From NCBI GenBank assembly GCA_900110015.1, contig FOCD01000006.1, forward strand, positions 1-64,000: DNA of 64,000 nt. The letters run 5' to 3'. Of this stretch, positions 49,180 through 57,465 are shown in pieces. Source of the stretch: Terribacillus saccharophilus (lineage in GTDB: Bacteria > Bacillota > Bacilli > Bacillales > Amphibacillaceae). Under the pieces are notes generated by a model. That model did not search any database, was not told the origin of the DNA, and saw only the letters and a list, made by a program, of their open reading frames with translations. Numbering within the stretch: position 1 is the first letter of the stretch; every line of letters begins with the position of its first letter. Position numbers and translations under genes: made by a program.

Positions 49180-49825
49180 TTATGAAAATCAGCAATCAAA
49201 GTACTGCTATCCTGGTACAGATACTTTGATTAATAAATTTGAAATAAAAGACTATAAAAGACTTGAAAAGGTCGAAACTGTACTGACAGAAAAACGACTT
49301 GCTGAATTAGACCAGAAACCACTGACTGGATCTTTTGGAGTTAAGCACCTTCAGAAGATCCACAAGTACATATTCCAAGATTTATATGCATTTGCTGGAG
49401 AGTTTCGTGAGGAAGGCATATCGAAAGGAACATCATTTGCTGCTCCCCTCTTCCTTGATCAGAACGGAAAAGAATTGTTGAATAAGCAGCTAAAAAATGA
49501 GAAGTTCCTTAAAGGCTTGAACAAAGATGAAATGTCACAACGGTTATCTTATTACATGGGAGAATTAAACTTCCTCCATCCCTTTCGGGAAGGAAATGGT
49601 CGAACTCAACGTGAGTTTATGAGGACACTAGGATTAAAGAATGGTTTCAACTTAGATTGGTCAAAAATTGATAGAGCAACCATGCTTAATGCTTCCATAA
49701 AATCGGTTTTAGATTCAGATGCCTTTATTCCTGTCTTTAAAGAAGCAATAACAAATGATGAATCAGACCAAGATTTGATTAAGGAATACAAAGCATTAAC
49801 TAAAAGTAACGAGCTAGAGTTATAG
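49172..49825 (+). CDS. fic: Fic-family AMPylating toxin (VbhT-like)
   Basis: 217 residues. The complete catalytic motif HPFREGNGRTQREF lies near 133-146, including the His and both Arg residues. FAGEFREEGISKGTSFAAP near 75-93 contains the flap region. Fic enzymes transfer AMP from ATP to target proteins; VbhT-type members modify topoisomerases. No secretion or C-terminal delivery domain is present, so it acts inside the cell as one half of the toxin-antitoxin pair with the overlapping gene. A strong terminator follows. Confidence 0.93.
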   Translation: MSNYENQQSKYCYPGTDTLINKFEIKDYKRLEKVETVLTEKRLAELDQKPLTGSFGVKHLQKIHKYIFQDLYAFAGEFREEGISKGTSFAAPLFLDQNGKELLNKQLKNEKFLKGLNKDEMSQRLSYYMGELNFLHPFREGNGRTQREFMRTLGLKNGFNLDWSKIDRATMLNASIKSVLDSDAFIPVFKEAITNDESDQDLIKEYKALTKSNELEL

Positions 49826-49832
49826 AAACGAA

Positions 49833-49867
49833 AAGAAGGAAGTCATTGGCTTCCTTCTTTTTTTGTT
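49833..49867 (+). terminator. Terminator of the fic operon
   Basis: Arms AAGAAGGAAG (49833-49842) and CTTCCTTCTT (49850-49859), loop TCATTGG, then TTTTTTG. Confidence 0.9.
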
Positions 49868-49904
49868 CTTCCATTTATCAACTTCTCTTTCGTTGACTCA
49901 CGAC

Positions 49905-49959
49905 GCTTTTGTCGGGCATCGAGCCCTCCAAAACCGATTGATTCAAAAAACGAATCAAT
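49905..49959. repeat. Structured element with GGGCATCGAGCCC hairpin, copy 1
   Basis: CGACGCTTTTGTCG, then GGGCATCGAGCCC (49914-49926), then ATTGATTC/GAATCAAT (49937-49959). The same 13-mer and a similar two-hairpin layout recur at 50535-50596. No gene here; an opposite-strand frame is not credible. Confidence 0.6.
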
Positions 49960-50073
49960 ACGCTTCATATCGCTTCGCTTATTCGCTTGTCTGGGGTGTA
50001 GTGTACTTATTCTCTCCCCTTCTTCTTCTATTCTAAGAAAAGGCTTTTGACAGCCGGAAGGACGGCGTTCCAT

Positions 50074-50250
50074 TAAGATAGAACGGCAAAGCCAAGTAGG
50101 CTAAGGGATCGTAAGAAAGCAAAAAACGCTTTCCAACGTTCCCTAAGTCATTGGGCTTTTCTCGGTCTATCTAAATTCCACTTGCGAGTCGCTTCTTCGC
50201 TTTGCTACGTAAGCGATCCTTCCCCCTGTTTACGCCTTTTCTTACTTATA
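50074..50250. other. Structured non-coding stretch, possible single-strand origin
   Basis: Contains AAGCCAAGTAGGCT and a nested hairpin AGGGA-GAAAGC-AAAAAA-CGCTTTC-TCCCT (50104-50144). It lies on the side of oriT near the relaxosome genes, where conjugative plasmids often carry complementary-strand start sites; I cannot match a known sso type. Confidence 0.35.
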
Positions 50251-50274
50251 TATCAAGAAGGAGGTGATGATTAG

Positions 50275-50442
50275 ATGATGGAATTTCTAACAGAATTGGT
50301 TAAATGGTCAATGGCTGGAGCAGGTGCCATTTTCACTTTAGCTAAAGGATTAAAAGAGGTTGTTTCCCTTGTTGATATGTACGTGGACTTAAAAAGAAAA
50401 CTCGCCAATCGAAAAAACGATGACGAGCACATGAATCAGTAA
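50275..50442 (+). CDS. Small membrane-anchored peptide, family A copy 2
   Basis: 55 residues from ATG 50275; AAGGAGGTGATGA lies about 7 nt upstream. It is a paralogue of the peptide at 12571-12735: double Met start, one hydrophobic segment (SMAGAGAIFTLAKGL), then KEVVSLVDMYVDLKRKL, aligning with QEIVKLL...VDLKLKL of the other. A terminator follows at 50450. The family is not recognised; placement among transfer-origin elements differs from copy 1. Confidence 0.7.
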   Translation: MMEFLTELVKWSMAGAGAIFTLAKGLKEVVSLVDMYVDLKRKLANRKNDDEHMNQ

Positions 50443-50449
50443 TTCCCCG

Positions 50450-50480
50450 GAAGGAGCTAACCACCATTAGCTCCTTCCTC
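50450..50480 (+). terminator. Terminator after the small peptide gene
   Basis: Perfect 12-bp arms GGAAGGAGCTAA (50450-50461) and TTAGCTCCTTCC (50468-50479), loop CCACCA, then TCTTTACTT. Confidence 0.75.
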
Positions 50481-50534
50481 TTTACTTATTATAACATATC
50501 ATTCGAATTTCTTCTATTTTTTCAAAGTGATTAT

Positions 50535-50596
50535 GCGTCTTTTTAGGGCATCGAGCCCTACAAGACGCGCTCTTCATTTCTTGCGAAATGAAGAGC
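50535..50596. repeat. Structured element with GGGCATCGAGCCC hairpin, copy 2
   Basis: GCGTCTT (50535-50541) pairs with AAGACGC (50562-50568) around GGGCATCGAGCCC (50546-50558). Next comes a perfect 12-bp hairpin, GCTCTTCATTTC/GAAATGAAGAGC (50569-50596). It lies downstream of the accessory gene at 50620, which reads towards it, and may also terminate that transcript. Confidence 0.65.
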
Positions 50597-50619
50597 CTCC
50601 TACTATACATCTAGCTGAA

Positions 50620-50871
50620 TTAATCACTTTTGTTTTTATGCTTATCAAGCTTGTTCGATCTTATGTAGGAAGAAAATTGTTTGAAGATCTCCTCGACTTC
50701 GTGTAGGTCGTTTCCCTCTAAATCAAAATACTTCTCAGCTAATGCGCCGACTTGTATGAGTTTCCTGGTTCGCTGCTTTCTGCTTTCTTGACTTAGCGAA
50801 TGTTCGTATATCTTTCTCTTTCGCTCCAGGTGTTCGATTTGTTGGTCAAGCTTGTTTATCTGATTGCTCAT
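50620..50871 (-). CDS. Relaxosome accessory protein (MobC/TraD-like), second gene
   Basis: 83 residues, helical and highly charged. The start MSNQINKLDQQIEHLERKRK is a coiled coil; SRKQRTRKLIQVGALAEKYF then matches the R(K/R)xRTRxLIxxG motif of small conjugal TraD/MobC-like proteins encoded next to MOBQ oriT sites. It is divergent from the relaxase and overlaps its upstream neighbour by 26 nt. Likely to bind at or near oriT. Confidence 0.7.
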   Translation of the reverse strand: MSNQINKLDQQIEHLERKRKIYEHSLSQESRKQRTRKLIQVGALAEKYFDLEGNDLHEVEEIFKQFSSYIRSNKLDKHKNKSD

Positions 50872-51100
50872 TTGTAAATTCGCCCGTACTCATTTCGCTT
50901 TCTACTGGAACAAACTTTTCCTTTAATCCTTCAATGAATACTTGGATCTCTTCTGATGATTTATCTTCCAAGTTGAATGATTCAATAAACTTCTTCCCTG
51001 CACTTCTTTCTAACTTTGCTACTTCCCTGTTTCGTTTTTCCTTTAACTTTTGAATCTGTTCATCTATAGATAGTATTTTAGATTTTGTATTTTGAACCAT
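50846..51100 (-). CDS. Relaxosome accessory protein, first gene
   Basis: 84 residues from ATG 51100 (AGGAGG upstream). A charged coiled-coil N-terminus (LSIDEQIQKLKEKRNREVAK) is followed by AGKKFIESFNLED and an acidic tail. It has the same general plan as the following gene and lies between it and oriT. It is probably a small DNA-binding helper of the relaxase, akin to TraC/MobC-type proteins. Confidence 0.6.
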   Translation of the reverse strand: MVQNTKSKILSIDEQIQKLKEKRNREVAKLERSAGKKFIESFNLEDKSSEEIQVFIEGLKEKFVPVESEMSTGEFTNEQSDKQA

Positions 51101-51224
51101 AATATACCTCCTATGTATTTTTCTTTAAGTCTAACAAAGCCTTTTTGTTTGGGCAACAAATATTACCATAAAAGAGGAAAAAAATTGAGAATAAATCCAA
51201 AACATGGTAGAATGATATCCGTAA

Positions 51225-51288
51225 CGAAGTTAGTAAAGGCGCACTTATACACTCTATCGAGTGTGTGCTAAAACCCTTCCGAACTTCG
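51225..51288 (-). other. oriT: Origin of transfer (oriT) with MOBQ-type nic site
   Basis: On the minus strand an inverted repeat ACACTCGATAGAGTGT is followed by TAAGTGCGCCTTTAC (51247-51233). RSF1010, pIP501 and pSK41-type origins have an inverted repeat followed by TAAGTGCGCCCT, cut after GCGC, so nic should lie between 51239 and 51238. Outer arms CGAAGTT (51225-51231) and AACTTCG (51282-51288) enclose the site. The relaxase gene begins 74 nt to the right. Confidence 0.85.
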
Positions 51289-51361
51289 TTCTACATGATT
51301 TCCGTCATGCGTGGTTGTTAAAATTCGCTACGCTCATGTTATTTAGGAGGTGAATCGAGTT

Positions 51362-53440
51362 ATGGCTATCTATCATTTCAATGGGCAGGTAATCGGACGT
51401 ATTTCGAAAACTGGACAACCTAAAAGTCCTGTCTCAAGTGCTGCATACCGTTCTGGTGAAAAGCTATACGATGAATTAGAAAATAAAAAATGGGATTACA
51501 TGCGTGAAGTAAAACCTGAAGCTCATATGCTCGCTCCTCCCCACGCCCCTGATTGGGTAAATGACAGAGAAAGATTGTGGAATGAAGTAAATAAGATCGA
51601 AAAGAATTATAATGCGCAACTTGCACGAGAATTCAATATCGGATTACCCTGTGAGCTTAGCCATGAACAACAAAGAGAACTAGCTTTGGAATTTTGTCAG
51701 GAAGCTTTTGTGGATCGTGGAATGGTTGCAGATATTGCAATACATAGAGACGATAAAAACAATCCTCACTTTCATGTCATGCTTCCAACGCGTCCATTCA
51801 ATGAAGATGGAAGTTGGGGAATCAAAGCAAAAAGAGAATACATATATGATAAAGATGGTAATCATGTCTTAGACAAAAATGGAAAAAAAACGTTCAAAAA
51901 AGTAACTACTACAGATTGGGATTCGAAAGAAGTATTTCTTTCTTGGAGGAAACTTTGGGCTGATAAAACAAATGAATATCTTTTGAAGAATGGTATAAAC
52001 GAAAAGATTTCTCACCTTTCAAATAAAGATAGAGGAATAGAATCATTACCTACTATTCATGAAGGTTATGCTGCACGTCAAAGAGTGCAAGAAGGTAAAG
52101 ATTCTGACCGTATAAATACAAATAAAAAGATTAAAGAATATAATATTACTGTTTCTGACCTCAAGAAATACAAAGAGAAAAAAGCTATTCGAGAATATCA
52201 AAATAAGTTTGCTAGGAAGTTTTCTCCGATGGAGAAAAAAGCACTTTCTAATATCGCAAAAGAGTTAAAGATGTTTGTTAAAGTTGAATCAATTGAAGAA
52301 CGAAAACAACAACTGAAACAGTGGAAGAAGTCCATTCAGTTTAGACAAGATAGTGAAACAAAATTAAGTCAGTTGGAACGTATTGACAAAGAAGAAATTT
52401 TAATCTCTGAAGCAACAGAAATATTCGAAACCGAAGCAAATCGTTTCTTAGAAAAACACTATCCGAATTTAGATAGTAGCAAGTATAGCACCGATGAGAA
52501 GATTGCAATCGTTGAAAATACAATTCTTCATAATCGAATTCATACACCAGAAAATATCACCGAAATGCTTTCTGATATGAAATCCGAAAATATTCTTAAA
52601 CAGGTTGATAACCTAATTAAGAATAGATTTTCTTTTACTATGGGTATTAAGCAGCACATAAACATCATGAATACAATATTGGTTAAAGCTGAACAAAAAC
52701 TTGGAGCCAATGAAATATCTCCAGTTCATGAACTACAAGCAGCAAGATTGAAGAACCCGAAAGCGTATCAAATATTCAGAGATACGTTCAGGAAAAAACA
52801 AAGAGTAGAAGAAGTGCATAAACTTATGAATGAATTCTACAACTTAGAAATTAATAAAAGATATCCAAATCTAGATGTTCAAAAAATGACATTAGATGAA
52901 AAAGAAATACTGATCGTTGGAACAGAGTATTATGGAAAACCAATTACTTTAGAATCAATTTCTACACTGAGAAGATATAGTACACAAGATCAAGCCAATA
53001 TAATCAACATACTCACTAATACTCATGGTAGCGATTGGGAAACTAAGTTGCACAATGAAAGTAAATACCGAGATTTCCAATTCGATAATCCAAGATTTGT
53101 ATTGTTATTCAAAGATGAATGTTTACGAAACATCAAAGAACTACCAGATGATGAACGACAATTATTTGCTTTAGTTGAACCAGAACTACAAGCATTCGAT
53201 AAGATCTCAAAAGAACTTAATTTGGAAGATATAAATACAGATATAAATAACGAAATCCATGCATTCTCAAGTAACTTAAGTACAGCGACTAAGATGATAA
53301 ATGGAGTCGCAGGAGCATTGTTTGAAGACTTGTTAGAGTCAAGGGATTACAAGTCTAAGAAGCAATTTGAGGAAGATCTGAATGCTAAGTCTAAGAAAGC
53401 TAAAAAACGTAGCATTCACAGCTCAGGCCCATCACTATAG
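51362..53440 (+). CDS. MobA/MobL-family (MOBQ) relaxase
   Basis: 692 residues from ATG 51362 (AGGAGGTGA about 9 nt upstream); an in-frame start at 51350 overlaps that site. The N-terminal 220 residues form the nicking domain: a candidate nucleophile Tyr in SSAAYRSGE near 30, and the three-His metal motif in HRDDKNNPHFHVMLPTRPF near 134-152. The remaining 470 residues are helical and may contact VirD4 or the accessory proteins; no helicase or primase motif is seen. It nicks oriT and pilots the strand into the recipient. Confidence 0.93.
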   Translation: MAIYHFNGQVIGRISKTGQPKSPVSSAAYRSGEKLYDELENKKWDYMREVKPEAHMLAPPHAPDWVNDRERLWNEVNKIEKNYNAQLAREFNIGLPCELSHEQQRELALEFCQEAFVDRGMVADIAIHRDDKNNPHFHVMLPTRPFNEDGSWGIKAKREYIYDKDGNHVLDKNGKKTFKKVTTTDWDSKEVFLSWRKLWADKTNEYLLKNGINEKISHLSNKDRGIESLPTIHEGYAARQRVQEGKDSDRINTNKKIKEYNITVSDLKKYKEKKAIREYQNKFARKFSPMEKKALSNIAKELKMFVKVESIEERKQQLKQWKKSIQFRQDSETKLSQLERIDKEEILISEATEIFETEANRFLEKHYPNLDSSKYSTDEKIAIVENTILHNRIHTPENITEMLSDMKSENILKQVDNLIKNRFSFTMGIKQHINIMNTILVKAEQKLGANEISPVHELQAARLKNPKAYQIFRDTFRKKQRVEEVHKLMNEFYNLEINKRYPNLDVQKMTLDEKEILIVGTEYYGKPITLESISTLRRYSTQDQANIINILTNTHGSDWETKLHNESKYRDFQFDNPRFVLLFKDECLRNIKELPDDERQLFALVEPELQAFDKISKELNLEDINTDINNEIHAFSSNLSTATKMINGVAGALFEDLLESRDYKSKKQFEEDLNAKSKKAKKRSIHSSGPSL

Positions 53441-53471
53441 AAAGTAAACATTAAAAGAAGGAGTGAGACTT

Positions 53472-54977
53472 TTGGAGAAAAGATACCAAACAAAGACACC
53501 TGAACAGCGACAACAAGAGCTTCAAGAGAATTATGAAAAGCTGTTAACAGGTGTAAAAAAAGCAGCAGCCAGTCCGGAATATTATAAGCGATACCTGGAT
53601 TTTGCTAGTAAGTTTCCGAAGAGATCTGTACGTAATCAAATGCTTGTTTATATGCAGAAACCTGATGCTCAGCTAGTCGCAGGGTTGAAGACGTGGAACA
53701 AGTTTGGACGTCAAGTGAATAAAGGTTCCAAAGCAATCAAAGTAGTTGCCCCTATTACAAATAAAGAAAATGAGATTGACCCAAAAACAAATAACGTAGT
53801 CGAAAAAAATGTGATTAAGGGATATAAGATGGTTAATGTTTTCGATGTGAATGACACTAAAGGAGTTCCTTTGCCTCAACATCCCCTTGTGCCGGAATCA
53901 GTTAAGGAAAGTGAGTTTGCTGAAAAAACATTTCATGCAACATTAGATAAACTACGTGAGGAACTACCGATAGAATTAGATAAGACTTTTACTCACGACA
54001 TTAAAGGCTACTATTCCCCTTTGGAACACAAGATTGTCATTAATGCTAATAAGGACATTACAAATCAGTACGCAACCCTTCTTCATGAATACTCGCATTC
54101 TATTTTCTATAATGAGACTGGAAGGTATCACTTTAATGCAGATAAGACTAAAGATCTTCAAGCAGAGAGTGTAGCCTACTTGACTGCTAAGAGTGTTGGG
54201 ATGGAGACAGAAGATTATAGTTTCAAATACATAAAGGAATGGGCTGGAGACTTAGATGGTGAAATGCTGCTAGCCTACCAGGAAGACATTCAGAAAGAAA
54301 GTGCCAAGTTAATTAGGAAGATTGAACAGGTCATTTTTGAGAGAAACATTTTCTTTGATGTTCCTTCCGTCTTGCAAACAAACACCACTTCTCTTCAAGA
54401 AGGAGAGCAACCACTGACCTTATTACAATATGGAGAAACATTCGCTATTGCTAAAGGAAGATTCATAGAGAGCTCCCTCAACAGCTTAGACGAAGTAAAA
54501 GGTCTAGGAGTATCCTTCACTCAGAAAGAGACAGCAGAAAGCGCCTTTGAGCTTATGAAGGGTCATATCCCCCTGCAACACGTAGAACAAGTTAGTGAGA
54601 GCAAAGGAAAAGTACAAATCTACAAAAGAACGCTTTATGATCCACTACAGCAGGTTGAAAAGGATATGTACTTTGTTGGCGTTGCGAGCTTTACAAACGT
54701 TAAGGCCATATCCAGTTTGACACAAGATAAGACAATTGCTGAAGCTGAACTAGCTAAGCTTGTCTCCAAAGGCATTGGCATGGGAGAGCATCAAAAGATG
54801 GAGAAGGATTTGGCGATGCGAGACCTTGACGGAGATGGTTTGACAGACCTTCAGGAAAAGAGAAATGGTACAAACCCAATCAATCGCGATACGGATGGTG
54901 ACGGTATTCCTGATAACATTGATACCAATTCCCGTAAACGAGGCATAGAACAGCCGGAGCTTGACCTCTCCCTTTAA
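53472..54977 (+). CDS. ArdC-like antirestriction zincin with C-terminal calcium-repeat tail
   Basis: 501 residues. TTG 53472 is preferred because GAAGGAG lies 8-9 nt upstream. Residues about 15-130 resemble the ArdC ssDNA-binding domain ([21 protein letters not shown], given in part). A metallopeptidase domain has [10 protein letters not shown] near 195-204 and QAESVAY about 20 residues later, an HExxH plus Glu zinc site. The C-terminus has [12 protein letters not shown] and [12 protein letters not shown], thrombospondin type 3-like calcium repeats that are unusual for this family. It follows the relaxase by 31 nt and probably protects incoming single-stranded DNA. Confidence 0.82.
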   Translation: MEKRYQTKTPEQRQQELQENYEKLLTGVKKAAASPEYYKRYLDFASKFPKRSVRNQMLVYMQKPDAQLVAGLKTWNKFGRQVNKGSKAIKVVAPITNKENEIDPKTNNVVEKNVIKGYKMVNVFDVNDTKGVPLPQHPLVPESVKESEFAEKTFHATLDKLREELPIELDKTFTHDIKGYYSPLEHKIVINANKDITNQYATLLHEYSHSIFYNETGRYHFNADKTKDLQAESVAYLTAKSVGMETEDYSFKYIKEWAGDLDGEMLLAYQEDIQKESAKLIRKIEQVIFERNIFFDVPSVLQTNTTSLQEGEQPLTLLQYGETFAIAKGRFIESSLNSLDEVKGLGVSFTQKETAESAFELMKGHIPLQHVEQVSESKGKVQIYKRTLYDPLQQVEKDMYFVGVASFTNVKAISSLTQDKTIAEAELAKLVSKGIGMGEHQKMEKDLAMRDLDGDGLTDLQEKRNGTNPINRDTDGDGIPDNIDTNSRKRGIEQPELDLSL

Positions 54978-54998
54978 TAAAAGGAAGGAGTGAAATCT

Positions 54999-55172
54999 AT
55001 GAGGGAATATTTTGCATTCGAAATCGAAGCTAACGGAAAACCGATATATGCTTTTGGTGAGTGGGAAGGATCGAATAACTATACTACAGATGCCAAACTT
55101 GCTCAGGAAGAGAATGTGGTAGCATATGGTGAAATAAAAGATGGAAGATACATAGAATTATTTAAGAAATAA
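54999..55172 (+). CDS. Small acidic protein after the ArdC-like gene
   Basis: 57 residues from ATG 54999 (AAGGAG upstream): MREYFAFEIEANGKPIYAF, GEWEGSNNYTTDAK and an end IKDGRYIELFKK. It has no membrane segment and looks like a compact beta-rich protein. It is the last gene of the relaxase operon, 21 nt after the ArdC-like gene. Family not recognised. Confidence 0.65.
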   Translation: MREYFAFEIEANGKPIYAFGEWEGSNNYTTDAKLAQEENVVAYGEIKDGRYIELFKK

Positions 55173-55185
55173 TTTCGCAGGCACT

Positions 55186-55240
55186 TGAGAATTAAAATAA
55201 GTCCGATCTCTTTATAAGATCGGACTTATTTTAATTCTCA
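55186..55240. terminator. Bidirectional terminator with 24-bp perfect arms
   Basis: TGAGAATTAAAATAAGTCCGATCT in two pieces: left arm 55186-55209 and exact complement at 55217-55240, loop CTTTATA. It is unusually long. It ends the mobilisation operon and faces the cargo region. Confidence 0.85.
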
Positions 55241-55350
55241 TTTCTTTACTTTTTTAGGATTTTTAAATGGCTTTAATGCCATTCCTTATTTTTGTTTTCA
55301 TTAATATGCATAATCTTCTGTAACATTGCTCACTATTCTCGTCCTCCTGC

Positions 55351-55470
55351 CTATACGATATGCTCAATCTTTAGCATGCCATTTCTTATTTCTCTAAGTT
55401 TTTTCGAGAATAACAACCTGGCGTTCACGTCTTGCTCAACTTCATATTTCACCTCCGATGTTTCTGTCAT
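55351..55470 (-). CDS. Possible small acidic protein (39 aa)
   Basis: From ATG 55470, with AAAAGGGG about 9 nt upstream: MTETSEVKYEVEQDVNARLL then a basic end. It lies just after the FRG gene and its terminator, on the same strand. Weakly supported; the frame could be fortuitous. Confidence 0.35.
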   Translation of the reverse strand: MTETSEVKYEVEQDVNARLLFSKKLREIRNGMLKIEHIV

Positions 55471-55502
55471 TGTCATCGCCCCTTTTAATATCTTTTTCAA
55501 TA

Positions 55503-55534
55503 AAAAGGCACCTAACGAAAAGTTAGATGCCTTG
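55503..55534 (-). terminator. Terminator of the FRG-domain gene
   Basis: The minus strand folds AAGGCATCTAAC with GTTAGGTGCCTT around TTTTC, one mismatch, then TTTATTG; 12 nt after the stop codon. Confidence 0.8.
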
Positions 55535-55545
55535 ATGTAAAACAA

Positions 55546-56538
55546 TTATATAGGATTGTTTTTACTCTTCATGATTTCAGTATACTTCGCATCATCTTCC
55601 ATTCTCATCGTAATTCCTTTGAATCCGTGGTAGATATTGTCTGCTCCATAACCCATTTTCTTAAGATAATCGTAAAGTTTTAATGATTCAGTTACTGGCA
55701 ATAAAAATCTATATAGTAAAACAGTATATGATCCATCAGACAGACTTAAATCTATTGAATTGGTCTGAACATAATTTATAATTTGTTCATTCAAAGGTTG
55801 TCTCGACACATCGTACTGTTCTAAAGCAAACAAGTTTTCAGCCATGTTAACTTTATTCGGATACTCCCAGCAAGTCAGGACCCCTTTTTGAGTCATTAAG
55901 TTAGGATTTCTTTGATATGTTGGTTTAACCAATCTAACAGGAATCATGGACGTAGTAGGCTTACCATACATTAAGTAATCGTAATTTAGTGCCCATAGAA
56001 CCATATGATCATCTTCAGTAGAACCTGCATCATGTATCAATTGCGAACACGCAAAATATAATGAAACCATAAAGTTACGGCTCCAATCCAACAACCGTGT
56101 TGGTAATCCATAATGTTGAGCAAGGGCTGCTAACTCTAATAAATCATCTGGAATCCAAGCTTTTGCATCTGTAATGCCCTTCTCTCTAGCGATAAAAAAT
56201 GGCTCTTCGTGTTGTCGTAACGCATCAATATCAGGATTCGGTATCCCTTTGTCATCTACGAGATCGTAGAATTTTTTTAATACTGTTAATTCTGCGTACT
56301 GTTGCCACATTTCATATTTATCTTGATTTTGGACAGGTTTACCTCCCATATATGAAAATAACCGTTTCTGGTTATTTATACGAAGAGCAGTGGGTAGTAA
56401 TTCGTACTTAGCGCTTTTTTCCCCTCTAAATATAAAATTATCAATTACATTTTTATATTCACCGAAAGGAGATATTGCAGCCATCATCTCTTCAACAGTA
56501 TTGAATGTAATTTCTTTTACAAAATCTGTCGTTTTCAA
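55546..56538 (-). CDS. FRG-domain protein
   Basis: 330 residues. Near residue 35 it has FIFRGEKSAKYELLPTAL, the FRG signature, and later ALAQHYGLPTRLLDWSRN with FMVSLYFAC, the second conserved block. FRG-domain proteins are of unknown biochemical role and are frequent in mobile elements and defence-like loci. It has no signal peptide or membrane segment. It is a single-gene unit with its own terminator. GGGGG lies before ATG 56538. Confidence 0.82.
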   Translation of the reverse strand: MKTTDFVKEITFNTVEEMMAAISPFGEYKNVIDNFIFRGEKSAKYELLPTALRINNQKRLFSYMGGKPVQNQDKYEMWQQYAELTVLKKFYDLVDDKGIPNPDIDALRQHEEPFFIAREKGITDAKAWIPDDLLELAALAQHYGLPTRLLDWSRNFMVSLYFACSQLIHDAGSTEDDHMVLWALNYDYLMYGKPTTSMIPVRLVKPTYQRNPNLMTQKGVLTCWEYPNKVNMAENLFALEQYDVSRQPLNEQIINYVQTNSIDLSLSDGSYTVLLYRFLLPVTESLKLYDYLKKMGYGADNIYHGFKGITMRMEDDAKYTEIMKSKNNPI

Positions 56539-56732
56539 TATAATCCCCCTTTATGTCATAATTCGACAAGAAAGAGAGATTTACCTTCAATATAAGCCAC
56601 CTATTTCGGTCATGCAGGTTTGTATACGTCTATATTTGATTATTCTTATAGTGCTTTTCTTTATTCAGTGGATAATAACAAGATGTAATGAAGTATAAAA
56701 TATATACATCCCCACTTTTGTTCATAATCAGT

Positions 56733-56769
56733 AAAAAAAAGTCCCTCCTTTAAATTGGAGAGACTTTTT
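56733..56769. terminator. Bidirectional terminator
   Basis: AAAAAGTC-CTCC and GGAG-GACTTTTT pair around TTTAAATT, with A- and T-runs outside. No gene on the plus strand clearly ends here. Confidence 0.55.
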
Positions 56770-57048
56770 CATAAAGGTAAATTAACTCCATAATGAACAG
56801 ATACCATATCTCGTATGAACAGATCCTCAAAGGCAAATACTTCTCCTGAAGTAAATACTTTAAACAATGAATGTTTTGGCGTTAGATCCGGAAACTTGTT
56901 GTCTTCTACTTAGAGTCAATCCACTCTAGCAGTCAATCCATAAGTGAAATATATTACAAACGTATACATTTACGTTTACGTATTCTTAGAAGAGTTTTAT
57001 AGCATTAGATGGTAGATATCTTAGGTCCCACAAACACGAAATCTTAAA

Positions 57049-57082
57049 ACGTCCACGTAAACGTTTTTGTTTACGTGGACGT
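57049..57082. repeat. Palindrome-family member 1
   Basis: Fourteen-bp arms ACGTCCACGTAAAC and GTTTACGTGGACGT with loop GTTTTT, 20 nt after the stop of the minus-strand lipoprotein gene. It may also act as its terminator. Confidence 0.75.
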
Positions 57083-57101
57083 GCTAAAATTGAATACACT
57101 T

Positions 57102-57455
57102 TTATTTAGCTTCGGATAGAGTTAAATCCCCATACTGTTCCTTTACATCTTCTGTTTGAGCAGTAAAGGTATACTCATTACTATTCTTTTCAATGTTAAA
57201 GGAAATAGGTCCTTCATCAGAATCTTGGCGCTCCATTGTGAGTACATCATCCTGGATGCTATAGCTAAATCCCATGTTTATACCAGCAAAAGTAAAAGTG
57301 ATGGTATCCTGACCAAAACTGGCCGTATATGCTTCCCCATTTGTTGCAACCACGTTCCATTTTTGTGACTGTAAATCGTCTTGAGTGCTAGCTCCACATG
57401 CTGTTAGTAAAAAGATAGTGAAAAAGGCAAAGCATGAGATAATTGTTTTCTTCAT
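57102..57455 (-). CDS. Small lipoprotein
   Basis: 117 residues. Signal peptide with lipobox LLTAC (Cys20), then a small beta-rich domain of the kind seen in DUF4825-like or lipocalin-like lipoproteins: QKWNVVATNGEAYTASFGQ, GFSYSIQDDVLTMERQ and a final strand. It is 10 nt downstream of a second lipoprotein gene and probably cotranscribed. Function unknown. Confidence 0.7.
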   Translation of the reverse strand: MKKTIISCFAFFTIFLLTACGASTQDDLQSQKWNVVATNGEAYTASFGQDTITFTFAGINMGFSYSIQDDVLTMERQDSDEGPISFNIEKNSNEYTFTAQTEDVKEQYGDLTLSEAK

Positions 57456-57465
57456 TTTTACTCTC

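Larger units (their letters stand above)
56539..57101. other. Non-coding gap with terminator and palindromes
   Basis: About 560 nt without a supported gene. It contains a bidirectional terminator (56733-56769), an AACGTATACATTTACGTTTACGT segment (about 56959-56981) and the palindrome at 57049-57082. Confidence 0.6.

Noticed and set aside
49843-50073. Minus-strand frame of 76 residues after fic
   Set aside because: No ribosome site; it overlaps the fic terminator and the hairpin element, so structure better explains the DNA.
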